Assembly (NCBI RefSeq): GCF_043226085.1
Contig: NZ_CP171225.1
Location: forward strand, 620,001-684,000
Direction of reading: 5' to 3'
DNA length: 64,000 nt
Source: Amaricoccus sp003258405
GTDB taxonomy: Bacteria > Pseudomonadota > Alphaproteobacteria > Rhodobacterales > Rhodobacteraceae
The position numbers and the translations under genes were made by a program. The notes under the pieces are model-generated. The model searched no databases and was not told where the DNA came from. It worked only from the letters and a program-made list of their open reading frames with translations. Position 1 is the stretch's first letter. Every line of letters starts with the position of its first letter. Below, piece by piece: positions 16,542-24,113 of the stretch.

Positions 16542-18041
16542 ATGGAAGAGCTGAGCCATTTCATTGACGGAAAGCGCGTCGCCGGAACCTCGGGCCGATT
16601 TGGCGAGGTCTACAATCCAGCGACCGGCGAGGTTCAGGCCCGCGTTCCCCTCGCCTCCGCCGCCGAGCTCGATGCGGCTGTCGCCAGCGCGAAGGAGGCA
16701 CAGGTCTTCTGGGGGGCGCAGAACCCGCAACGCCGCGCGCGCGTGATGATGAAATTCGTCCAGCTTCTCCATCGAGACATGGAGAAGCTTGCCGAAGCGC
16801 TCTCCCGCGAGCACGGCAAAACGCTGCCAGACGCTCAAGGCGACGTGATCCGAGGCCTCGAGGTCGCCGAGTTCTGCATCGGCGCGCCGCATCTGCTGAA
16901 GGGCGAATTCACCGACGGCGCGGGCCCCGCAATAGACATGTATTCCATGCGCCAGCCGCTCGGTGTCGTTGCCGGCATCACACCCTTCAACTTCCCCGCG
17001 ATGATCCCGATGTGGAAGATGTGCCCCGCACTCGTCTGCGGCAATGCCTTCATTCTAAAGCCGTCTGAGCGCGATCCTTCGGTCCCGCTCATGCTCGCCG
17101 AACTCATGCAGGAGGCCGGGCTTCCTGACGGCGTGCTCCAAGTCGTCAACGGCGACAAGGAAGCGGTGGACGCGATCATCCAGCACCCCGACATCGCCGG
17201 AATCGGCTTCGTCGGCTCCACGCCTATCGCGCAGTACATATACGGCCACGGCTGTATGGCCGGAAAGCGCGTCCAGTGCTTCGGCGGCGCGAAGAACCAC
17301 ATGATCATTATGCCCGACGCCGATCTCGACCAGGCTGTCGATGCACTGATCGGTGCGGGGTATGGTGCCGCGGGCGAACGCTGCATGGCGATTTCGGCTG
17401 CAGTTCCGGTGGGTGAGGCAACAGCAGATGCGCTCGTCGAGCGGCTGATCCCGCGTGTCGAATCTCTCAAGATTGGGCCCTATACCGCCGGAAACGATGT
17501 TGATTTCGGCCCCGTCGTCACCCGCGCCGCCCAAGAGCGCATTCTTGGCCTCGTCGACAGCGGCGTGGCCCAGGGCGCAGACCTCAAGGTCGATGGTCGC
17601 GGCTTCCGGATGCAGGGCTACGAGAACGGCTTCTTTGTCGGTGCCTGCCTCTTCGACAAGGTGACGCCAGAGATGGACATTTACAAACAGGAGATCTTCG
17701 GCCCGGTCCTTTCCGTTGTTCGCGCGAAGTCCTACAACGACGCGCTCGATCTCACGATGAAGAACCCCTACGGCAACGGCACCGCGATCTTCACCCGCGA
17801 TGGCGACACGGCCCGCGACTTTGCCGCCAAGATCAATGTTGGCATGGTGGGGGTGAACGTGCCGATCCCGGTGCCTCTCGCCTATCACAGCTTCGGCGGC
17901 TGGAAGCTCTCGGCCTTCGGCGATCTCAACCAGCACGGGTCGGACGCCTTCAAGTTCTACACCCGCACCAAGACAGTGACCTCGCGCTGGCCTTCCGGCA
18001 TCAAGGAAGGCGCCGAGTTCTCCATCCCGACCATGGGGTGA
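16542..18041 (+). CDS. mmsA: Methylmalonate-semialdehyde dehydrogenase (CoA-acylating)
   Basis: MmsA oxidises methylmalonate semialdehyde to propionyl-CoA, the last step of valine breakdown, and also handles malonate semialdehyde. The 499-residue sequence carries the aldehyde dehydrogenase fold: GVVAGITPFNFPAMIPMWKM (about 139-158), the NAD segment GFVGSTPIAQYIY, KNHMIIMPDADLDQAV and the catalytic Cys segment GAAGERCMAIS (near residue 284). A long KQEIFGPVLSVVRAK segment follows. CGGAKNH and the GERCMAIS form are typical of MmsA rather than general dehydrogenases. The start MEELSHFIDG is preceded by GGGAGGATTGCC. It is first in a four-gene operon. Confidence 0.97.
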   Translation: MEELSHFIDGKRVAGTSGRFGEVYNPATGEVQARVPLASAAELDAAVASAKEAQVFWGAQNPQRRARVMMKFVQLLHRDMEKLAEALSREHGKTLPDAQGDVIRGLEVAEFCIGAPHLLKGEFTDGAGPAIDMYSMRQPLGVVAGITPFNFPAMIPMWKMCPALVCGNAFILKPSERDPSVPLMLAELMQEAGLPDGVLQVVNGDKEAVDAIIQHPDIAGIGFVGSTPIAQYIYGHGCMAGKRVQCFGGAKNHMIIMPDADLDQAVDALIGAGYGAAGERCMAISAAVPVGEATADALVERLIPRVESLKIGPYTAGNDVDFGPVVTRAAQERILGLVDSGVAQGADLKVDGRGFRMQGYENGFFVGACLFDKVTPEMDIYKQEIFGPVLSVVRAKSYNDALDLTMKNPYGNGTAIFTRDGDTARDFAAKINVGMVGVNVPIPVPLAYHSFGGWKLSAFGDLNQHGSDAFKFYTRTKTVTSRWPSGIKEGAEFSIPTMG

Positions 18042-18126
18042 GCCCGACAAGGTGCCGGGACCTGCGGGTCCCGGCCCGCAGTATCCGGCGAAGACCGGAA
18101 CAACCAGTCTCGGGGGAACTGGAACC

Positions 18127-19272
18127 ATGGATTTTGCCCTTTCGGAAGATCAGCGCGCCATCTTCGACATGGCACGCGACTTCGGCCGCGACCGGATCGA
18201 GCCACTTGCCGCGGATTGGGAGGTTGCGGGCACCATCCCACGCGACGTTCTGACTGAAGCCGCCGCGCTTGGCCTTGGGGCGCTCTACGTCCCTGAGGAC
18301 ATGGGCGGCAGCGGCCTCTCCCGCCTTGACGCAGCCCTCGTGATCGAGGCGCTGTCCATGGCTTGCCCTTCTGTCGCGAGCTTCATCTCGATCCACAACA
18401 TGTGCGCGGGAATGGTAGCCGCTTACGGTTCGGAGGAGATCCGTGCCCGCTATCTGCCCGGTCTCGCATCCATGGAAGCGGTCTGTTCCTACTGCCTCAC
18501 CGAGCCCGGTTCAGGGTCGGATGCCGCGGCGCTCCGGACGAAGGCCGAACGCAGGGGCGACGAGATCGTGCTCAATGGCACCAAGGCCTTCATCTCGGGC
18601 GGCGGCTACTCCGATCTCTACCTCGCAATGGTGCGCACCGGATCCGAGGGCCCGAAGGGCATATCCGCCGTGCTGGTGGAAACCGGCACGCCCGGCCTCA
18701 GCTTCGGCGCGCAGGAGCGCAAGATGGGTTGGAAGGCGCAACCCACCGCCGCGGTCCAGTTCGACGGCTGCCGCATTCCGGCAACAAATCTCCTTGGCGA
18801 GGAAGGCAAGGGCTTTGCCTATGCCATGGCAGGACTCGATGGTGGGCGGCTCAATATTGCCGCCGCGGCTCTTGGCGGCGCGCAGGCGGCGCTTGACAAA
18901 GCGCTCGCCTATACCGGTGAGCGCACGGCCTTCGGCCAGCCCCTCGACCGCTTCCAAGCGCTCCAGTTCCGTCTCGCAGACATGGAGACCGAACTTCAGG
19001 CGGCCCGCATCTTTCTCTATCAGGCTGCCTGGAAATACGACACCTGCGCGCCTGATCACACCAAGGCCTGCGCCATGGCCAAGCGCTTCGTCACCGATAC
19101 TGCCTTCCGGGTTGCCAATGATGCGCTCCAGCTTCTCGGCGGCTACGGCTATCTTGCCGACTATGGCATCGAGAAGATCGTCCGCGACCTGCGCGTGCAT
19201 CAGATCCTGGAAGGCACCAATGAAATCATGCGGGTCATCACAGCCCGCGCCCTGCTTGCCGAGAGACCATGA
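18127..19272 (+). CDS. Acyl-CoA dehydrogenase, probably isobutyryl-CoA dehydrogenase
   Basis: The 381-residue flavoenzyme starts at ATG 18127 behind GGGGGAACTGG. It shows the standard three-part fold with YCLTEPGSGSDAAALRTKA (FAD/substrate segment, about 121-139), the GERTAFGQPLD helix, LLGGYGYLADYGIEKIVRD and the active-site segment HQILEGTNEIMRV, whose Glu is the catalytic base in this family. Placement between mmsA and a 3-hydroxyisobutyryl-CoA hydrolase indicates oxidation of isobutyryl-CoA to methacrylyl-CoA. The family assignment is direct; the substrate is inferred from context. Confidence 0.93.
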   Translation: MDFALSEDQRAIFDMARDFGRDRIEPLAADWEVAGTIPRDVLTEAAALGLGALYVPEDMGGSGLSRLDAALVIEALSMACPSVASFISIHNMCAGMVAAYGSEEIRARYLPGLASMEAVCSYCLTEPGSGSDAAALRTKAERRGDEIVLNGTKAFISGGGYSDLYLAMVRTGSEGPKGISAVLVETGTPGLSFGAQERKMGWKAQPTAAVQFDGCRIPATNLLGEEGKGFAYAMAGLDGGRLNIAAAALGGAQAALDKALAYTGERTAFGQPLDRFQALQFRLADMETELQAARIFLYQAAWKYDTCAPDHTKACAMAKRFVTDTAFRVANDALQLLGGYGYLADYGIEKIVRDLRVHQILEGTNEIMRVITARALLAERP

Positions 19273-20312
19273 ACCACATTCACGCACGCATCGAAGGCCG
19301 AGCCGGCCGTATCACCCTCACCCGTCCCAAGGCACTGAATGCCCTCTCGCCGGAGATGAGCATCGCGATGGAAAAAGCACTCCTCGCCTGGGTCGATGAC
19401 CCGGCGGTGGAACTCGTCCTCGTCGACGCCGAGGGCGACCGGGCCTTCTGCGCTGGCGGCGACATCGCCGAAATCTACCGCCGAGGCCAAGAGGGCGACT
19501 ATGCCTTCGCCCGTGATTTCTGGCGGCAGGAATACCAGATGAACGCGCTCACCGGACAATACCCGAAGCCCTACGTCACGCTGGCACAGGGCTTCATCAT
19601 GGGCGGCGGTGTCGGCATCTCCGGCCATGGCAGCCACCGTGTGCTCTGCGAAAGCTCCCGCGTCGCAATGCCCGAATGCATGATCGGTCTGATCCCGGAC
19701 GTGGGCGGCACAGCAATTCTCGCCGAAGCCCCCGGGCATCTCGGCGAATACCTCGGGCTCACGGGCCACCGCATGGGTCCGGGGGAAGCGATCCATGCGG
19801 GCTTCGCCGATCACTACGTGCCGGCCGAGGCCTGGCCCGACCTCGCCGCTGCCCTTTCCGCGAGCGGCGACGTCGCCCGCATCGCCGATTTCGAGACCGA
19901 AGCTCCAGCTTCTTCCCTTGCCCCCCTGCAGGCAGAAATAGACGCGGCTTTCTCCGCCGCGAACCTCACCGAGATTGCGGCGCGGCTTGAAGGTTCGGAT
20001 TGGGGGCGCGAAACGCTTGAAACCCTGCGCAAGCAATGCGCTCTCTCCATGGCGTGCACACTTGAGCTCATCCGCGCGGCCCGCCATGAGCCCGGCCTTG
20101 CAAAAGCGCTCGCTCGCGAATTCCGCTGTACCTGGCGCTGCGTAAGCGAGGGCGAGCTTCTCGAAGGCATCCGTGCCGCGGTGATCGACAAGGATCGCAC
20201 CCCGCGCTGGACCCTCACAATGGCCGACGCACTCGATGCGAATGTCGCCTCCATGCTTGCAGAACTCGGCGCGGACGAACTGGTCCTACCCGAAGCCGAA
20301 AAAAACGCCTGA
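19269..20312 (+). CDS. 3-Hydroxyisobutyryl-CoA hydrolase (HIBCH-type)
   Basis: The 347-residue crotonase-fold protein hydrolyses 3-hydroxyisobutyryl-CoA in valine degradation. AFCAGGDIAEIYRRG (about 59-73) and FIMGGGVGISGHGSHRV form the oxyanion and CoA-binding loops, and AMPECMIGLIPDVGGT carries the Glu and Asp typical of HIBCH rather than ordinary enoyl-CoA hydratase. The long C-terminal extension (about residues 200-347) also marks HIBCH. A four-base ATGA overlap with the acyl-CoA dehydrogenase gene shows translational coupling. No separate enoyl-CoA hydratase is in this operon, so that step must be supplied from elsewhere. Confidence 0.93.
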   Translation: MNHIHARIEGRAGRITLTRPKALNALSPEMSIAMEKALLAWVDDPAVELVLVDAEGDRAFCAGGDIAEIYRRGQEGDYAFARDFWRQEYQMNALTGQYPKPYVTLAQGFIMGGGVGISGHGSHRVLCESSRVAMPECMIGLIPDVGGTAILAEAPGHLGEYLGLTGHRMGPGEAIHAGFADHYVPAEAWPDLAAALSASGDVARIADFETEAPASSLAPLQAEIDAAFSAANLTEIAARLEGSDWGRETLETLRKQCALSMACTLELIRAARHEPGLAKALAREFRCTWRCVSEGELLEGIRAAVIDKDRTPRWTLTMADALDANVASMLAELGADELVLPEAEKNA

Positions 20313-20330
20313 CCCTAGGGAGAAACCGCC

Positions 20331-21206
20331 ATGAAGATCGGATTCATCGGACTGGGCAACATGGGCGCACCCATGGCCCGAAACCTCGCCTCCGCCGGGC
20401 ACGAGGTTGTGGGCTTCGACACGGCTGTTGTCGCTGTCGAAGGCGTCGAGATCGTCGCGAGCGCCGCCGAAGCCGCGGCTGGCCGCGATGCGGTTTTCAC
20501 CATGCTGCCGAGCGGTTCGATCCTCCGCAGCGTCTATGAAGAGATCGTGCCGGCGGGCCGCCCCGGCGCCATCTTCGTCGACAGCTCGACGGTGGACGTG
20601 GAAAGCGCCCGCGCGGCTGCGGCGCGCGCCGAGGCCGCCGGGATCGGCGCACTCGATGCCCCGGTCTCGGGCGGCGTTGGCGGGGCCGCCGCGGGTACGC
20701 TTACCTTCATGGTGGGCGGTAGCGAAGAATCCTTCGCCATTGCGAAGCCACTCTTCGAGGTCATGGGCGCCAAGGCTGTGCTCTGCGGCGGCGCCGGTGC
20801 CGGTCAGACGGCGAAAATATGCAACAACATGATTCTCGGCACCACCATGGTTGCGGTTTGCGAGGGATTCGCGCTCGCCGCCAAACTTGGGCTCGATTCT
20901 GCCGCACTCTATGACGTCGTATCAACGTCATCCGGTCAGTGCTGGGCGGTAAATACCTACTGCCCGGTGCCGGGAGTAGGGCCTAAGTCTCCGGCAGACA
21001 ACGATTATCACCCAGGTTTCGCCATCGAGCTCATGCTGAAGGACATGAATCTGAGCCAGGATGCCGCTGGCCTCGCCGATGCCTCCACTCCGCTCGCGGA
21101 ACGGGCAACTGAACTCTATGGGCGCTACCTGAAAGATGGCGGGCAAGGCACAGACTTCTCAGGGATCTTTCCCTGGATCCAGGGGCGCAGCAACACCGCC
21201 GACTGA
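20331..21206 (+). CDS. mmsB: 3-Hydroxyisobutyrate dehydrogenase
   Basis: MmsB oxidises 3-hydroxyisobutyrate to methylmalonate semialdehyde using NAD+. The 291-residue protein starts KIGFIGLGNMGAPMARNLA, a Rossmann motif. DAPVSGGVGGAAAGTLTFMVGG (about 119-140, shown here by its ends) is the substrate-binding loop, and AGAGQTAKICNNMILG carries the catalytic Lys. The C-terminal KDMNLSQDAAGLADA is typical of the family. It lies 18 bases after the hydrolase stop, with AGGGAGAAACCGCC before its ATG, completing the valine operon. Confidence 0.96.
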   Translation: MKIGFIGLGNMGAPMARNLASAGHEVVGFDTAVVAVEGVEIVASAAEAAAGRDAVFTMLPSGSILRSVYEEIVPAGRPGAIFVDSSTVDVESARAAAARAEAAGIGALDAPVSGGVGGAAAGTLTFMVGGSEESFAIAKPLFEVMGAKAVLCGGAGAGQTAKICNNMILGTTMVAVCEGFALAAKLGLDSAALYDVVSTSSGQCWAVNTYCPVPGVGPKSPADNDYHPGFAIELMLKDMNLSQDAAGLADASTPLAERATELYGRYLKDGGQGTDFSGIFPWIQGRSNTAD

Positions 21207-21380
21207 CAGGCGCCCAGCTGCTGCTCACAGCCTTGTGATTTCCCCGTATTCCGCACCGCAACTAGATTGCCCGCAGAGGGTGACGTGCGAGTGTCGTGTA
21301 TAGGGTGGGGGCGACAGCTCAACCGTAACCAGTAGGCGGCACCCTCGCCTTTTTCCATGCGGGTCCAAACCTGCAAAGCT

Positions 21381-21415
21381 CAGCGGCCCGCCCCGGAGTA
21401 TGGGGCGGGCCGCTG
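21381..21415. terminator. Strong hairpin between mmsB and the dicarboxylate symporter gene
   Basis: CAGCGGCCCGCCCC (21381-21394) and GGGGCGGGCCGCTG (21402-21415) form a 14-bp perfect stem with a 7-nt loop in a convergent gap. It lies 59 bases beyond the symporter stop and has only short T tracts, so it mainly serves the minus strand. Confidence 0.75.
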
Positions 21416-21473
21416 GCGTTTCGGGAAGAGATATGGAAGGCCCGGGCGCGATCTCACGCGCCCGATGCCGAGT

Positions 21474-22838
21474 TCATTCCGCGAGATGCGGCCGTGCTGC
21501 GGTCGCGAGACGCTCTTCCGCCGCCGGGTCGATGCTGAGGTTCTCCTCATTTACGAGCCCTGCGTCCGGATCGTTGAAGACCGCGAGATCCAGCTTGCCC
21601 TCGCTCTTCGCAACGATCGCGGTGACGACGGCGTCGCCGGTGATGTTCACCGCGGTGCGGATCATGTCCATGAGCCGGTCGACACCGAGAATGATCGCGA
21701 TCCCCTCGATCGGCAGCCCGACCTGGCTCAGCACCATGGTCAGCATGACAAGCCCGACGCCCGGCACACCTGCGGTCCCGATGGAGGCAAGCACCGCCAT
21801 CGCGATCACCGTGATGTAGCCGCCGATCCCGAGATCGATACCGTAGACATTGGCGAGGAAAACCGTCGCCACGCCCTGCATGATCGCGGTGCCATCCATG
21901 TTGATCGTTGCACCGAACGGCACGGTGAAGGAGGCCACCGAGTTGTCGGCCCCCATACGCTCGTTCACGCAGCGCAAGGTCACCGGGATCGTCGCATTCG
22001 AGCTCGCCGTCGAGAAGGCGAAGAGCTGTGCAGGCCTGATCTTCTGCATGAAGGTGAACGGGCTGAGGCCGGAAGTCACCTTCAGGATCAGCATGAGCGT
22101 GATGAAGAGATGCAGGAAGAGTGCGCCCACCAGGGTCGTTACATAGGCGATCACCGGGATGAAGAGGTCGATCCCCTGCTCAGCGAAGGTCTTTGCGATC
22201 AGGCAGAACACGCCGTAAGGCGCGAAAGCCATGACGATCGCCACCACCTTCATCATCAGCTCGTTCATGTATTCGCAGGCTTCCGCAAAGCTCTTCGACG
22301 CATCCCCCAGCGTCAGAGCAGCGATCCCCACGACGATCGTGTAGAAGATGATCTGCAACATTTCGCCATTGGCGAAGGCAGAGATCGGGTTGGTCGGCAC
22401 GATGTTGGCAAACACCTCCCATACCGTCGGCGCTTCGGCCGCGGTCACCCCGGAGGTGTCAATCCCCACCATGTCGAAGCCTTTGCCGGGCCCGATGATG
22501 ATGGCCAGCGTAATCGCGACTGCGATCGCGACAGCGGTCGTAAAGAGATAGAGCCCGAAGGACTTGCCGCCCACGCGCCCCAGAAGTCTGATATCGCCGA
22601 TCCCCATGACGCCACAGAGCAGCGAGAAGATGACGAGCGGGACCACGAGCATCTTCAATGCGTTGACGAACATCTTGCCGACCATCGCGAAGAGGCCGCC
22701 AACGATGTGATCATCGATGAATGCAGATCCCAGGTTGTTGAATATCACGCCGACGATGATACCGCCGACCATGCCGATCATCACTTTGGCTGTCAGGGAC
22801 AGCTTGTGCCCTGACGCCCCGTGCGACACATCCGCCAT
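21474..22838 (-). CDS. Dicarboxylate/amino acid:cation symporter (DAACS, GltP/DctA family)
   Basis: The 454-residue inner-membrane protein imports C4-dicarboxylates or acidic amino acids with H+ or Na+. Diagnostic segments are KMLVVPLVIFSLLCGV (about 61-76), the re-entrant-loop motif AFSTASSNATIPVTLRC, PFGATINMDGTAIMQG and GTAGVPGVGLVMLTMVL. ATG 22838 lies behind AGGAGGG. The frame upstream to 22970 is non-coding. Substrate choice between succinate/malate and glutamate/aspartate cannot be decided here. Confidence 0.95.
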   Translation of the reverse strand: MADVSHGASGHKLSLTAKVMIGMVGGIIVGVIFNNLGSAFIDDHIVGGLFAMVGKMFVNALKMLVVPLVIFSLLCGVMGIGDIRLLGRVGGKSFGLYLFTTAVAIAVAITLAIIIGPGKGFDMVGIDTSGVTAAEAPTVWEVFANIVPTNPISAFANGEMLQIIFYTIVVGIAALTLGDASKSFAEACEYMNELMMKVVAIVMAFAPYGVFCLIAKTFAEQGIDLFIPVIAYVTTLVGALFLHLFITLMLILKVTSGLSPFTFMQKIRPAQLFAFSTASSNATIPVTLRCVNERMGADNSVASFTVPFGATINMDGTAIMQGVATVFLANVYGIDLGIGGYITVIAMAVLASIGTAGVPGVGLVMLTMVLSQVGLPIEGIAIILGVDRLMDMIRTAVNITGDAVVTAIVAKSEGKLDLAVFNDPDAGLVNEENLSIDPAAEERLATAARPHLAE

Positions 22839-23286
22839 AAAGCCCTCCTGTTTTTCGTTTGTCTTGTATCCGTTCCAGTCTTTGCCCGACCCGCCAAGAC
22901 CCGCGCCCCTGCCGGGGAAAGGATGCGCGGCGCATCCGGGATGACTGAAGTGTGCCCGCAACATGGCCATTCAATCAAGTGCGCTGATGAATCAGCGACC
23001 AGCAAAGGGCATCTGCATAGAACCGCTTCAGTTGGAGTCCGCCACTTTTCCCCGCTGGATTCGGCGTTCAGCTCCAAGGCACGCCGTGATCCCGACGCGG
23101 CTCGCGTGGTGCGGGCAAAGTAACGGCGAACTCCACAGCTTGGCGATCGTATAGGCCGGATCTTCGGCATCCCGTTAAGTATTATGTCGTTCCGGCGTAT
23201 TATTTATAACACTTTCATGACAGTTTTAGCACAAGGGATTTTCGGGCGGCGGCATGGCTGCCCGGCAGCATGGGGAAATTTCATTA
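22839..23286. other. Divergent non-coding interval
   Basis: About 450 bases lie between the symporter gene and an unknown membrane-protein gene. An AT-rich stretch at about 23175-23235, immediately before the membrane-protein gene, is the likely promoter zone. Short frames here look like shadows. No structured RNA was recognised. Confidence 0.45.
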
Positions 23287-24063
23287 ATGCGCACGGTGAA
23301 GACTGCCGATCGGGTATTTCCGAAGCAACGCGACGTCGGACGTCCATTGGCCGGAAGCGGCAGTTTTCCTTTGTCATCGACAGGCTACGTACGGCTGATG
23401 CTCGGCATCATCGGCGTGCTCTTCGTTTGCAACTTTGCTGGCTCCGAGATCGCAGCGCATACGAACACCCAACCCCTGAAGGCCATCGCGGGCCTCGCAA
23501 TGATGGATCACGAGACCAGCGTCCCGACGCTCTTCAACTATCTCCTGATCCTCATCAATGCGATGCTCCTCGGCGTGATCGCCAACCGCAGTTTCGCCGC
23601 GCAGGATCGCTGGCGCTGGCATTGGGTAATCCTATGCGCCATCTTCCTGCTGCTTTCCTACGACGAGGCGGCGCAGCTCCATGAGCGCCTCAGCAGCGTC
23701 GGGGCACATCTCGTGGAAGCCAAGGGGATCTTCCGTTTTGCCTGGATCGTACCGATGGGCGCCGCGGTCACCGTCTTCTCGCTCGGCTTCCTGAACTTCC
23801 TGCTGCACCGACCGCGACAGATCGCGGGTCTCATGATCGTCTCGGGTGCGATCTACGTGATGGGAGCCATGGGGATCGAGATGCTCGGCGGTCTCTATGT
23901 CTCGGCGCACGGCATGGCCGAAAGCCAGGGCAGCGTCCGGTTCGAACTGCTCTGCGGCGTGGAGGAAAGCCTCGAGATGCTCGGCATGGCGCTCTTCGGG
24001 TTCACGCTCCTCACGATCCTTGAACAGGGCACGCAGGACACCAGAAATCCGCCCCGCGCCTGA
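23287..24063 (+). CDS. Unknown polytopic membrane protein with acidic/His motifs
   Basis: The 258-residue protein has about six hydrophobic segments (VRLMLGIIGVLFVCNF, LFNYLLILINAMLLGVIA, WHWVILCAIFLLLS, WIVPMGAAVTVFSLGFLNFL, IAGLMIVSGAIYVMGAMG, LGMALFGFTLLTIL). Two charged motifs sit at membrane borders: SYDEAAQLHERL and CGVEESLEMLG, with GIEMLGG between. These DE...HE and EE..E patterns recur in uncharacterised bacterial membrane proteins I cannot name, and could bind a metal or heme. The start is uncertain: ATG 23287 has GGGGA about ten bases upstream, ATG 23254 is in the same frame. No neighbour suggests a role. Confidence 0.7.
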   Translation: MRTVKTADRVFPKQRDVGRPLAGSGSFPLSSTGYVRLMLGIIGVLFVCNFAGSEIAAHTNTQPLKAIAGLAMMDHETSVPTLFNYLLILINAMLLGVIANRSFAAQDRWRWHWVILCAIFLLLSYDEAAQLHERLSSVGAHLVEAKGIFRFAWIVPMGAAVTVFSLGFLNFLLHRPRQIAGLMIVSGAIYVMGAMGIEMLGGLYVSAHGMAESQGSVRFELLCGVEESLEMLGMALFGFTLLTILEQGTQDTRNPPRA

Positions 24064-24071
24064 TCCTGCTT

Positions 24072-24112
24072 CGCTCCCCCGGGCACGCCGCGAAAGGCGC
24101 GCACCGGGAGCG
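24072..24112. terminator. Possible hairpin between convergent genes
   Basis: CGCTCCC (24072-24078) and GGGAGCG (24106-24112) can pair, with GCC/GGC inside around GCGAAA. It lies between the membrane-protein stop (24063) and the uvrA stop (24114). It overlaps no T-run, so this call is tentative. Confidence 0.4.
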
Positions 24113-24113
24113 G

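Noticed and set aside
16404..16892. N-terminal extension of the LysR regulator
   Set aside because: The extra residues lie antisense to mmsA and before the helix-turn-helix that always starts these proteins.
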